The notes: a model not told the origin generated them from the letters alone. Shown: positions 44,070-52,469, counted from the first letter of the stretch. The stretch is 64,000 bases of DNA from Flavonifractor porci (GCF_037572415.1 NZ_JBBHLB010000001.1:400841-464840); one strand, 5' to 3'. Program-made: numbers and translations.

Positions 44070-44190
44070 GACTGCTGTTTCATCTCCCGCCGTACTTCTG
44101 CAAAGATGGCCGACTGTAACGGCGGGGGCAGGCCCGTCCCGGATCTCACGGAGTTTTCTCTTTGCAATCTTGTTTCTGTTCAGTTGCTGC
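44070..44190 (-). ncRNA. Cobalamin riboswitch candidate R1
   Basis: On the minus strand CTCCGTGAGATCCGG, GGGACGGGCC and CCCCGCCGTTACAGT recall the core of cobalamin riboswitches (GGTGNNAATCC, CNGNCCC, CCGCNACTGT). A closing stem TGCAAAGA/TCTTTGCA surrounds it. The usual 3' box (AGNAGACC) is not seen, so this is a variant or a degenerate copy. A terminator follows. Confidence is lower than for R2 and R3. Confidence 0.55.
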
Positions 44191-44234
44191 GGCGGAGCCT
44201 CCCCCGGGGGCCAAAAGCCCCGGGGGAGGCCGCC
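44191..44234 (-). other. Very stable hairpin at the end of the giant surface-protein gene
   Basis: A 13-bp perfect GC stem (44197-44209 with 44218-44230), extended by GGCG/CGCC outside, lies 60 bases after the stop of the giant gene. There is no T-run. It may separate the upstream transcript from the R1 leader or be a peripheral stem of it. Confidence 0.6.
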
Positions 44235-44294
44235 GGAAAGGGAGAAACGCATGTTTGCAGCTTGTCTAAAACCGCAAACAACAGGGGAAACACG

Positions 44295-47200
44295 TCAATC
44301 CGCCAGATAGCGGTAGAGGAAAGTTACCATCTGACCGCGGGTGCAGGTGGCGTCCGGGCTGAAGGTAGTGCCATCCCCGGTGCCGTTGGTGATGCCCTCC
44401 TGGGCGGCCCACACAACGGCGCTGCTGTAATACGCACCATCGTTCACATCCGTAAAGGACGCGCTTCCGCTGACAGCAGGCGTCTTGGCGCTGCGGTACA
44501 GGAAGGCCGCCATCTGACCGCGGGTGCAGGTCATGTCCGGACTGAAAGTCGTGGTGGAGGTGCCATTGGTGATGCCGTTTTCGATGGCCCACAACAGCGC
44601 CTTGAAGTAGTAGGCGTCCTCATTCACATCGGTGAAAGAGCTTGCCTTGCCGGCAGGCTCGGGAGAGCCGGCGGCGCGCCACAGGAAGGTCACCATCTGG
44701 GCACGGGTGCAGCTCGCATTGGGGCTGAAGGTGGTATCCGTAGTGCCATTGGTGATGCCCTGCTCCACGGCCCACTTCACCGCTTCATAGTAGTAGTCGC
44801 TCTCCTTCACATCGGTGAAGGGCAGACCCAGCGTGAGCTGCGCATAGGCGGACTCGGCGGCCACCAGCTTGTCGTAGTTGCCGACCAGCTTCTTCTGGGC
44901 GTCCGTCAGGGCATCGTAGGCCTTGCGGGCGGCTTCGATCTTACTGCCGCTGTCCTTGGTAACGGTACCGATGTTTGTGATCAGATCAGCAACCTTGTCG
45001 GCGGCATTCTGGTCGGCGGCACTCACAGCACCGCCTCCGGCGCCGCCGGCGCCGCTGCCGGAGGAAGCGGGATTGACGTCCTTGGCGTCCAGCCACTTGT
45101 TCCACGTACTCTCGTCGCCGTCGGAACCGCCGTACCAGTCCTTAATCTCATAGCGATAGTCGTTCACATAATGCCAGACAATCTCATCGCCATCTTCCAG
45201 GCCTTGCTCCTTCAAGCCATAGTCGCCATGCTGGCCGTTGATGGTGTACATCCAGCCGGAATATTGGCCGTTAGTGAACTCTCCCAGCCGGTAGCCACCC
45301 AGAGATGCCGGTGCCGTGATCCAACGGACATAGTTGTTTTCCGCACCGCTTTGGTCAAGGCCGGCCTTGTCCAGCGCCTTCATGAAAACATCGTAGACCT
45401 TGGCGTCCTCATCGACCTTGTAGGTAGTGGTCTTGATCCAGGTAACATACTCTGGCACATAGTCGGAATTCTTCATATCCACGTCCTGCGTCGCCTTCTC
45501 AGCGCCGATCAGACGGAAGGTAACGGTGATTTTGTCATCCTCAGGGTCGGGCGTGGTGCCGGGATTCTTCAGGTGAGCCAGCGCGGCCTCAGCGGCAACC
45601 AGCACGCTATAGTTGGTGACCAGCGCCTTTTGATCGTCGGTCAATGCGTTGTAGGCAGCGCGGGCTGCGGTGATCGCGGTCTCGCTACCCAGCGTGACAG
45701 TGCCGATGCCGTTGATGGAGGCAATGACTGCAGCAGCCGCCGCCACATCTGCCGCATTCTCGGCTTTACCCAGCGCGAAGATGGCACCGGAGTCGTTCTT
45801 GTAGTACAGCGTGCCGTCGCTGTCGGCGATCACGCTGCAGATGCAGTACTGCTGATAGTCGGATGCGGGAGTATAGAGGGTTTCCTGGGCGGCTTCGCTG
45901 CCATCGGCCTTCGCCTTGATGACGTTGACGCCGCCAGGGTTATTGTTGTAGGTGACGTACAGGTAGATGTAGCCGTCGGTCGCCTCATAGGCGGTGGACA
46001 GCAAGATGGAGCACTGCGGATAGGCAGGCTCTTCGATGGCCCACTTGATGGCATTGGTCTCGACATCCACAGCGACAATGCTCTTATTGCCGCTCCAGCC
46101 GCCCACGCCGAAGTAGGCAATGCCCTTGTACACCACAGGCGTGCTGGTGGAATAGGAACCGTAAACGGAGCAGTCCACCTTGGTCAGGTTAGACAGCGCG
46201 CCGGTGGCGGTGTTCAGATCCGCGTAGCACAGGTTTGCCGCATAGTCCGCGAAGTAAATCTTACCGGCTTCGTAGCAGATGGAGGAGCGAACCTTGTTGC
46301 CCACATCCAAAGTGGTTACAACCTCGCCGTCCGCTTTGTTCCGGCTGACAACCTTGCCGCCATTGGTGCCATAGATGACATAGTCACCCACGACAACGGC
46401 GCCGTCCCAGTAGTAGCCGTAGCCATCCACATCCCGCCAGACCAGAGTGCCGTCTTCGGCGTTCAGGCAGACGAAGCTGCAATTACCGGTGCCATTGTCG
46501 TTATAGTTGAAGCCCACATAGAGCTTGCCGTCGGAATAGGCGATGGGGCTCTGCGCCTGACCGCCGTTTTCATCGGTATAGACCCACAGGGACTCCAGCG
46601 TGTCTGCATTGAAGGCCTGAACCTTGCCGCCGTCCAGCTGACAGAAGATCATGTTGTCCGCAAAAAGCGGCGGGGTCGTGGCATAGCTGGGAGCTGCGGC
46701 CATGGTAGCGGAATCGACTTTCGCGCCGGTAGCGGTGCTCAGTTTGTAAAGCGTACTGCCGGACATGATCACAAGATCGCCGTCCACCAGGATCATGGGG
46801 CTGGGAGTATCAGACCAGCCGGTGCTGATCTGATTGACCCATTTCTGTGCCGTTTCTGCGGCGTTTCTGGGCGTACGATAGGAGGTGACGCCGTTGTTGT
46901 AGTCATTGCCGCGGAAGCTCGGCCAGTCGGAGGTCAGAGTCCGATCCGCTTCGACGACCGTGATTTCGTACGCAACGCCGTTCACCGTCACGGAGGTCTC
47001 GCCGGCGGCTACGCCGGTGATGGTGATCTTCGTGCTGGCCGCAGAGCTGGAGGAAACCCGGGCGATCTGGGCGTAGAGGCTGGCAGTGCTGGCACTGGGG
47101 TAAGCCACATACCAGTTTCCGTCGCCGCCGGGCGCCGCGATCAGGTACTGTCCGTCGGTCAGAGCGTCAACACTGGTGACGCGGACATAGCCAGGGATCG

Positions 47201-50090
47201 CTTCACTGGAGGTCTCGTCGTCCGCAGCTGCCCTGTACAGGAACATAGAGCAGTAGGACCGATCGGTATCGCTGGTGATGGTCTGCGAACGATTCCAGTT
47301 ATAATCCATACGGTTGAAGTACAGGTATCCACCGTATTCGTTCTGCCAGGCGTTCTCGTTACTCCAGATATAGAAGGAGCCGTCATCATTACCTTGGGAA
47401 ATGGTGATGGTCATGCCATCCAACTGCGAGTTGTCCGCAGCGGCGTTGGGATAGCCGGCGGTTCTGTCGCCGTTCGCCACATCCTTGCCGTTGCCGGGGT
47501 ACAGGTAAACGGTATTGCCGCTGGCATCGGTGCCGGTAATGGTCCAGGTGCCGTCGTCGTTCTTTTTGAAATTGTACAGGCACTTGGAAATATCAACCGT
47601 GGCGCTGTTGAAGCTGCTATCATTGCCGAGGTTGCCGATGACGATGGGATCAGACGTCTCAGCCTCCAGAGTGACCGTCGCTACATCGGTGTTGAGACCC
47701 TCAAGCGAAGCGCCGGTATAGTCGCCGGTGTTGTCAATGTAGGTTTTGCTTTCACCCACATTAAGCTTGACGTTCTCATAAGGAGTGGAGCTGTCTCTGT
47801 TTACCGTGACGGTGAAGGTGACAGGCTGGCAGTCCATGGTCTGGTCAGAGGGCGTTGCGGTTACAGTCACCTGACCCACAGCCTGTGCAAAGATCTTACC
47901 GTCCTTGACCTCTACGATTCCTGCTTTGTCGTAGGAATAGGTAAAGCCCTTATCGGTTGCGTTTTCAGGAGTGAAAGTGAAATTCAGAGCTTCGTTCTGG
48001 CCCACCTCAAGGGTATATGCCGTCTTTGCAAGCGATGCGCTTATCAGGGGGTTCTGATACAGGAATTTGACCGTAACAGTCTGTGTCAGTTCGGAGTTGC
48101 TTTTGCTGGTAACCTTGAACTGCGCGGTACCGCATCTCAAGGGAACGATACCGGCGAGATGCTCTGTTGTATAGAACGCAATGTCGGGGGTCAAGCACTC
48201 CCATTCCAGTTCCGTTTGGGTGGTATTGCTGGGTTCGTAGGTAATGACCAGATTCTGCGAGTACAACTCCAGTCCATAGTACTGATCGTTCATGAAGTTC
48301 TTCTCGCCGGTAATGGTAAAGGTTTCCGGCGTTGCGATGGTAAAGCCGGTTAAGGGAACACTCCCGCATTGTGCCTGGAAGGAGGCGCTCACGCTCTCAC
48401 CGATCATGGTGGCGGTCAGGGTGGCCCCGCCTTCCATGCCGAGAATCAGCTCGTTGCCGAGAATGCGGATGTTGTATGTGGTATCGCTGGTGGTGTATTT
48501 CAGCGCCTGCTGGGGCACAGTGATCCATTCGCCGTTCAGCAGACCCTGGGTGACGATGCCGGCTTTGCCGGTACCATCCATGGAGAAGGGAGTCTCCATG
48601 TTGGCTTCCACACCATTGACAAGGGTCTTCAGCTCGGTGATACCGGAGGCAGTCTGATAGTTGATCGTGAAGCTGTCGCTAAAACCGCCTGCCGACACAG
48701 TCGCAGTGGTGGGCTGGGTGCCGGAGGGCGTCCACACGCCGGTTTCCGAGTTGATCCAATAATGCGTCCGAACTGCGTCGGGATACTCGGGGTTGGGGTC
48801 AGGAACATTACCGTTGCAACTCCAGACAGCGCCCGATCTGTTTGCTACAACAAACTTGCCCACATCCAGAGAGGTCAGAGTGAAGGAGCCGTCCTCCGGA
48901 AGCTTCTTGGTGCCGTCACTGTACTCGAAGTACACATAGGGAGCTGCGGTGACCGTCAGGGTGCAGGTATCGCTGTGGCCGTTGGCCGTAGCAGTGACTG
49001 TGGTCACGCCCGCCGTAAGACCCCTGACAAGGCCCTCCTGATCCACAGTGGCAATGGTCGAATCCGCAACGCTCCAGGTCACGGTGTCGGTGGAGTCCGC
49101 TGGTGTCAGCGTGGGAATAAGGCGCGTGGTATTCATCTCCTCCACGCTTGCCGTCTCCGGCAGGGTGATGCCGGTAGCCGGGATATCGCCTACCTTGACA
49201 GGAACGGTCACAAAAATAGTCTCATTCGCTCTGACGGTCAGAGTCGTTTCGCCCTCGGCAACACCTGTGACAGCTGCTGCAGTGCCCTCTGCACTGACTG
49301 TGGCAATGCTCGTGTTTGCGATTTCCCAAGTCACCGTGTCGGTGCTCTCATTGCCCTCCACTGTCAGCAGCGTAGCGGTGAGATCCTTCGTCTTTCCAAC
49401 GCTGACCTCCACAGGATTCGGGCTGACCTGGATACCAACTGCCGGGTTCGAGGGAAGCAGCGCGCGCTCCAGCGCCGCATACGCCTTATCGACCTCATCC
49501 TGTGTGGCATTTTTCTTCAGAAGCATGTCCAGAGCGCCCTGATAAGCCACGCCTGCGGCGTCAATCTGGTCATCATTCATCCCGGAAGTCAGGATGAGCA
49601 GATCATCCTTCTTGACCGTGTCCATATCGATCTGCGCGCCATCCGCAACAAAGACAAGACGCACCATATCCAGGGCGGAAATTTTACGATAATCAACCGG
49701 GATAGTATATCTTCTGTCCTCGCCGTATTGGTTGGTGGCCCGCAGCCATACCAGCCATTTGGAGGATTCGCCCAGATCGCCGTTGTCCAACCAGCCATCT
49801 GTCTGCGTTGCATCCACATAGCCTGTTATGTCGCAAGGACCCCAGTCATCTTCTTCCATCTTGACATTGCTGCTTCCATAGGCTTGCGAAATCCATTCAG
49901 CCATGTCACCGGCGCTTACTTTGCTGATCCGCATCGGCTTCAGCAAAAATGTGCCGTTTCCTGCGGCGTCATACTTTTCGGCTGTGACGATTACATAATC
50001 TTCCGTTCCCGTCCATGCCAGCGCCGTGCCCGGCAGCATACCGAGCAGCATGACAATTGTAAGAAGCAGAGACAATACTCTTTTTCTCAT
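44295..50090 (-). CDS. Giant SLH-anchored surface protein: BIG2, beta-propeller, DUF4430
   Basis: The 1931-aa protein has a signal peptide (1-25). Bacterial Ig-like BIG2 domains occur at about 217-300 and 305-385, and further Ig-like repeats to ~1000. A PQQ-type beta-propeller (about 1053-1440, many GKLYVG/GDYVIYGTNGGKV blades) follows. FIVAR-like helical bundles lie near 170-212, 1445-1510 and 1680-1755. A DUF4430 domain is at about 1519-1650 (GQYSGWMYTINGQHGDYG), and three SLH repeats at 1757-1931 anchor it to the wall. DUF4430 and place next to the cobamide operon suggest a part in cofactor capture; adhesion is the alternative. No riboswitch is seen in the 200 bases upstream. Confidence 0.88.
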   Translation of the reverse strand: MRKRVLSLLLTIVMLLGMLPGTALAWTGTEDYVIVTAEKYDAAGNGTFLLKPMRISKVSAGDMAEWISQAYGSSNVKMEEDDWGPCDITGYVDATQTDGWLDNGDLGESSKWLVWLRATNQYGEDRRYTIPVDYRKISALDMVRLVFVADGAQIDMDTVKKDDLLILTSGMNDDQIDAAGVAYQGALDMLLKKNATQDEVDKAYAALERALLPSNPAVGIQVSPNPVEVSVGKTKDLTATLLTVEGNESTDTVTWEIANTSIATVSAEGTAAAVTGVAEGETTLTVRANETIFVTVPVKVGDIPATGITLPETASVEEMNTTRLIPTLTPADSTDTVTWSVADSTIATVDQEGLVRGLTAGVTTVTATANGHSDTCTLTVTAAPYVYFEYSDGTKKLPEDGSFTLTSLDVGKFVVANRSGAVWSCNGNVPDPNPEYPDAVRTHYWINSETGVWTPSGTQPTTATVSAGGFSDSFTINYQTASGITELKTLVNGVEANMETPFSMDGTGKAGIVTQGLLNGEWITVPQQALKYTTSDTTYNIRILGNELILGMEGGATLTATMIGESVSASFQAQCGSVPLTGFTIATPETFTITGEKNFMNDQYYGLELYSQNLVITYEPSNTTQTELEWECLTPDIAFYTTEHLAGIVPLRCGTAQFKVTSKSNSELTQTVTVKFLYQNPLISASLAKTAYTLEVGQNEALNFTFTPENATDKGFTYSYDKAGIVEVKDGKIFAQAVGQVTVTATPSDQTMDCQPVTFTVTVNRDSSTPYENVKLNVGESKTYIDNTGDYTGASLEGLNTDVATVTLEAETSDPIVIGNLGNDSSFNSATVDISKCLYNFKKNDDGTWTITGTDASGNTVYLYPGNGKDVANGDRTAGYPNAAADNSQLDGMTITISQGNDDGSFYIWSNENAWQNEYGGYLYFNRMDYNWNRSQTITSDTDRSYCSMFLYRAAADDETSSEAIPGYVRVTSVDALTDGQYLIAAPGGDGNWYVAYPSASTASLYAQIARVSSSSAASTKITITGVAAGETSVTVNGVAYEITVVEADRTLTSDWPSFRGNDYNNGVTSYRTPRNAAETAQKWVNQISTGWSDTPSPMILVDGDLVIMSGSTLYKLSTATGAKVDSATMAAAPSYATTPPLFADNMIFCQLDGGKVQAFNADTLESLWVYTDENGGQAQSPIAYSDGKLYVGFNYNDNGTGNCSFVCLNAEDGTLVWRDVDGYGYYWDGAVVVGDYVIYGTNGGKVVSRNKADGEVVTTLDVGNKVRSSICYEAGKIYFADYAANLCYADLNTATGALSNLTKVDCSVYGSYSTSTPVVYKGIAYFGVGGWSGNKSIVAVDVETNAIKWAIEEPAYPQCSILLSTAYEATDGYIYLYVTYNNNPGGVNVIKAKADGSEAAQETLYTPASDYQQYCICSVIADSDGTLYYKNDSGAIFALGKAENAADVAAAAAVIASINGIGTVTLGSETAITAARAAYNALTDDQKALVTNYSVLVAAEAALAHLKNPGTTPDPEDDKITVTFRLIGAEKATQDVDMKNSDYVPEYVTWIKTTTYKVDEDAKVYDVFMKALDKAGLDQSGAENNYVRWITAPASLGGYRLGEFTNGQYSGWMYTINGQHGDYGLKEQGLEDGDEIVWHYVNDYRYEIKDWYGGSDGDESTWNKWLDAKDVNPASSGSGAGGAGGGAVSAADQNAADKVADLITNIGTVTKDSGSKIEAARKAYDALTDAQKKLVGNYDKLVAAESAYAQLTLGLPFTDVKESDYYYEAVKWAVEQGITNGTTDTTFSPNASCTRAQMVTFLWRAAGSPEPAGKASSFTDVNEDAYYFKALLWAIENGITNGTSTTTFSPDMTCTRGQMAAFLYRSAKTPAVSGSASFTDVNDGAYYSSAVVWAAQEGITNGTGDGTTFSPDATCTRGQMVTFLYRYLAD

Positions 50091-50185
50091 CAGTTCACAC
50101 TTTCCTTTCTTTTATATATCTATATAATCGCCCTCGGGCGTAAAAACGGGGTTGGTGCCCAGTGATGCATGGTATTTGGGTATTT

Positions 50186-50205
50186 GGGGACGGTTCTTTT
50201 GTCCC
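50186..50205. repeat. REP-like palindrome GGGGAC...GTCCC upstream of the RAYT gene
   Basis: A 20-base copy of the GGGGACGGTTCTTTTGTCCC type lies 82 bases before the RAYT start. Sequences of this form are scattered in many Firmicutes genomes next to RAYT genes. Confidence 0.75.
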
Positions 50206-50286
50206 ATTTTTCCTTGTGTTCTCGATCAGCTTGTGTGATTCTATTCATAGTAAAACCCCTTTCTCAATGAATTTAGGTGATATCCT

Positions 50287-51189
50287 ATGCCAAGACGAGC
50301 CAGACAAAAAAGCAACAGCGGCATCTACCATGTGATGCTGCGCGGGATCAACCGCTCTACAATCTTCCACGATGACGAGGACTGCGAGAAGTTTTTGCAG
50401 GTGCTGGGAAACTGCCTCCGTTCCGGGAGCTCCGGGGGTTCTGGGGGCTTCGGGGACAGTTCCTTAGTCCCACCCTACGGGTGTGACAAAGAAACCGTCC
50501 CCTACGCGGGGTGTGACAAAGTAATCGTCCCCTACGCTGACGCTGAAGCAAAAGTCTACCTCTATTGTCTGATGGGGAACCATGTGCATCTGCTTCTACG
50601 GGAAGGGCGCGAGGGGCTCTCCACACTGATGAAGCGGATCGGTGTGCGTTTTGCCTCCTACTACAACTGGAAATATCAACGCACCGGGCATCTCTTTCAG
50701 GACCGTTTTCGCAGTGAGCCGGTGGACGATGACGCATATTTTCTTGCCGTATATCGCTATATCGCATTGAACCCGGTCAAGGCCGGGCTCTGCGGTGAAG
50801 CGGGAAAATACCGCTGGTGCGGGTACCGGGGATACGGGGATAACTCCGGAGGCTCCGGGGACAGTTCCTTAGTCCCACCCTGCGGGTGTGACAAAGTAAC
50901 CGTCCCCTACGCTGAACTGCCGGTGGACATCACCGCAGAGCAGTTGGATGCGTTCATTCGTTCCGAGCAGCCGAATATCCACCCTTTCCCGGAGCGCATT
51001 TCCGACCGCGAGGCAGAGCAGATTCTACGTTCCGTTACCGGGCTGGACTCTGCCGCCAGTTTTATCCGTTTGCCAAAAGCGGAACAAATCCGCTTCTTTT
51101 ATATCCTGCTGGAAAATGACCTGTCCATTCAGCAGATGGCCCGGTTGACAGGTATAGCTAAAAGCAACATCGCGCGGCATCTGGCATGA
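50287..51189 (+). CDS. RAYT (REP-associated Y1 transposase) with repeat DNA inserted in frame
   Basis: The 300-aa protein is a Y1 single-strand transposase of the RAYT type that mobilises REP palindromes. The HUH motif is GNHVHLLLRE, and the YYNWKYQRTGHLFQDRFRSEPV block carries the catalytic tyrosine. A C-terminal helical part includes a helix-turn-helix-like end (LTGIAKSNIARHL). Residues ~50-85 and ~190-210 are translations of the REP-like repeat (GDSSLVPP, GCDK, TVPYA). These two inserts do not belong to the family fold and enlarge the protein to 300 aa. It may still fold, since the inserts fall in loops. Confidence 0.9.
   Translation: MPRRARQKSNSGIYHVMLRGINRSTIFHDDEDCEKFLQVLGNCLRSGSSGGSGGFGDSSLVPPYGCDKETVPYAGCDKVIVPYADAEAKVYLYCLMGNHVHLLLREGREGLSTLMKRIGVRFASYYNWKYQRTGHLFQDRFRSEPVDDDAYFLAVYRYIALNPVKAGLCGEAGKYRWCGYRGYGDNSGGSGDSSLVPPCGCDKVTVPYAELPVDITAEQLDAFIRSEQPNIHPFPERISDREAEQILRSVTGLDSAASFIRLPKAEQIRFFYILLENDLSIQQMARLTGIAKSNIARHLA
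50452..50542 (+). repeat. REP-like repeat inside the RAYT gene, copy 1
   Basis: Begins GGGGACAGTTCCTTAGTCCC and ends at CGTCCCCTACGCTGA. An internal segment, GTGTGACAAAG...CGTCCCCTACGC, is duplicated in tandem. The reading frame is kept open. Confidence 0.85.
50857..50914 (+). repeat. REP-like repeat inside the RAYT gene, copy 2
   Basis: Nearly identical to copy 1 over its 58 bases (only two or three differences), same orientation and same reading frame, but with a single GTGTGACAAAG segment. Confidence 0.85.
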
Positions 51190-51423
51190 CAGACGCCATG
51201 CATTGCCGCAGCGCTTATTCATTGGCCGTCATTATTTTCTCTTCTTGCACCACATATCAGTACCGGTTCCTCTGCTCCCGCCCGCCGCGACGTGGACCAG
51301 GTTGTCCGACCCTTGGCACGCTCATTTCTTCGCGTGCTTCCCCGCAGCCGGTATTCTCTCCCGATGTGGCTATTCAGTTGTCGGCGCGAATCGCCGTTTA
51401 TGGAAACGGGCAAAGGCCCGCTG
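51190..51423. other. Gap between the RAYT and the HNH-repeat gene
   Basis: These 234 bases show no convincing gene. A short stem (51407-51420, CGGGC-4-GCCCG) followed by TTT on the minus strand probably ends the HNH-repeat gene. Confidence 0.5.
51407..51420 (-). terminator. Weak terminator of the HNH-repeat gene
   Basis: A 5-6 bp GC stem begins just after the stop codon and is followed by GTTTCC on the minus strand. Confidence 0.5.
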
Positions 51424-52137
51424 TCAGCTTTCTGATGTTGGTTCTTTCTCTGCCGGGGCTTCCCCGGCTTTTTTCTTTTTCAGATATGCGTTCAATGTTG
51501 TGGCCTTCACGGGCTTCATGCCGTGCCGTGGAGGCAGCCCGGCAAGATGGATCACCACCGGCCAGCTCCCAAACCGCTCTCGGATGTACACGCCGCCCAG
51601 GACTTCCTTCTCAAAGGGCGTGCGGCCATTCTCGGCGGCACACTGGCGGACATACTCCAGGATCTCCCCGTCTGTGTCCTCCCGGTGTTCCTCGCCCCAG
51701 GCCATATCCCGCACTGCGCGGACCTGCTGCTCTGCTATGGCCGCGTCATTCCTTGCCCGGTGTTCCGCCCGGAGCGCTTCCTTTTGGGCCTCCCGTTCCT
51801 TCTTGAAGATCTGGGCCTGGCGCTTGAACTCTTCCTTATAAATCTGCCGCTTTGTGATCGGCGGCTGCCTTTTGGGAGAGCGCAGCCCCGCCAGGGCCAC
51901 TACGCTGTTCCAGCCGCCGAAGCGGGAAGAGATGTATTCTCCGCCGATGATCTCACCGGCATTGGGCGTGAAGCCGAGCCGTCCGGCCTGCTCGCGGACA
52001 TATTCCAGCAGCTCCTCATCGCTTGTGCCGCTGTGTTCCCGTGCAAATTCCGCGTTGCGCTTTCGCAGCGCTTCTTTTGTCCGGCCTTCAGCTTTCTTGT
52101 TGAACCATTGATCTCCATGAAAACGTTTATCGCTCAC
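51424..52137 (-). CDS. Protein with two homing-endonuclease-associated repeats, under a cobalamin riboswitch
   Basis: The 237-aa protein carries two copies of a ~50-residue repeat: SDEELLEYVREQAGRLG...GGEYISSRFGGWNSVVALAGL and DGEILEYVRQCAAENGR...GGVYIRERFGSWPVVIHLAGL. This fits the homing-endonuclease-associated (HNH-associated) repeat, a DNA-binding module. There is no nuclease domain. A basic, Lys/Arg-rich helix joins the repeats. The GTG start at 52137 follows GGAGG by seven bases. It is directly downstream of riboswitch R2, so a B12-controlled DNA-binding protein is likely; its targets are unknown. Confidence 0.85.
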   Translation of the reverse strand: MSDKRFHGDQWFNKKAEGRTKEALRKRNAEFAREHSGTSDEELLEYVREQAGRLGFTPNAGEIIGGEYISSRFGGWNSVVALAGLRSPKRQPPITKRQIYKEEFKRQAQIFKKEREAQKEALRAEHRARNDAAIAEQQVRAVRDMAWGEEHREDTDGEILEYVRQCAAENGRTPFEKEVLGGVYIRERFGSWPVVIHLAGLPPRHGMKPVKATTLNAYLKKKKAGEAPAEKEPTSES

Positions 52138-52227
52138 GGAACGACCTCCTTGTATGGGCGCAGTTCGCCCATATGCAGATTTGTGAGATCGTTCGGAGTA
52201 CCGCGTCCTGCAGATTTCATGCTTTCC

Positions 52228-52380
52228 TGTAGGTCTTCTGGCTCATGCGGATGACCGCCGCGGCGCCTTCTCACTCTGCAAGAGCAATGGCTGTGCCGCA
52301 GCGCCGCATATACAGCAGCGCGCCTGCGCCGGATTCTCACCGGCTTCCCTTGTTCAGCCCCTTGCGGGCCACAGAAAAAG
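52228..52380 (-). ncRNA. Cobalamin riboswitch R2
   Basis: On the minus strand the conserved boxes come in order: AACAAGGGAAGCC, GGTGAGAATCC, GCGCTGCTGTATATG, and the 3' box GAGCCAGAAGACCTAC. A P2-type stem (GGCCCGCAAGGGGC) precedes them. It lies about 90 bases upstream of the GTG of the HNH-repeat gene, with no terminator in between, so translation control is likely. Confidence 0.92.
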
Positions 52381-52391
52381 GCAATATTAAC

Positions 52392-52424
52392 AAAAAAAGA
52401 CAGACGCATAGAATACGTCCGTCT
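52392..52424 (-). terminator. Second terminator between R3 and R2
   Basis: A 13-bp stem with two G-U pairs (52412-52424 with 52398-52410) is followed by TTTTTTT on the minus strand. Confidence 0.9.
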
Positions 52425-52438
52425 TTGTCCCCGAAAGC

Positions 52439-52469
52439 AAAAAGAGCGGACGTATCCAATACGTCCGCT
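52439..52469 (-). terminator. First terminator between R3 and R2
   Basis: A perfect 11-bp stem (52459-52469 with 52445-52455, 3-base loop) is followed by CTTTTTG on the minus strand. Its sequence (GCGGACGTAT arms) resembles that of the second terminator, so they look like a duplication. Confidence 0.9.

Noticed and set aside
44191..44234. GC hairpin as an intrinsic terminator of the giant gene
   Set aside because: The stem is strong but no T-run follows on the minus strand, so it is listed only as a hairpin.
44106..48353. A 1415-codon open frame on the plus strand, antisense to the giant surface protein
   Set aside because: It mirrors the GC-rich codon pattern of the real gene, has a low-complexity Gly/Val/His/Asp composition, no ribosome site and no family. 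The minus-strand frame has a signal peptide and recognisable domains.
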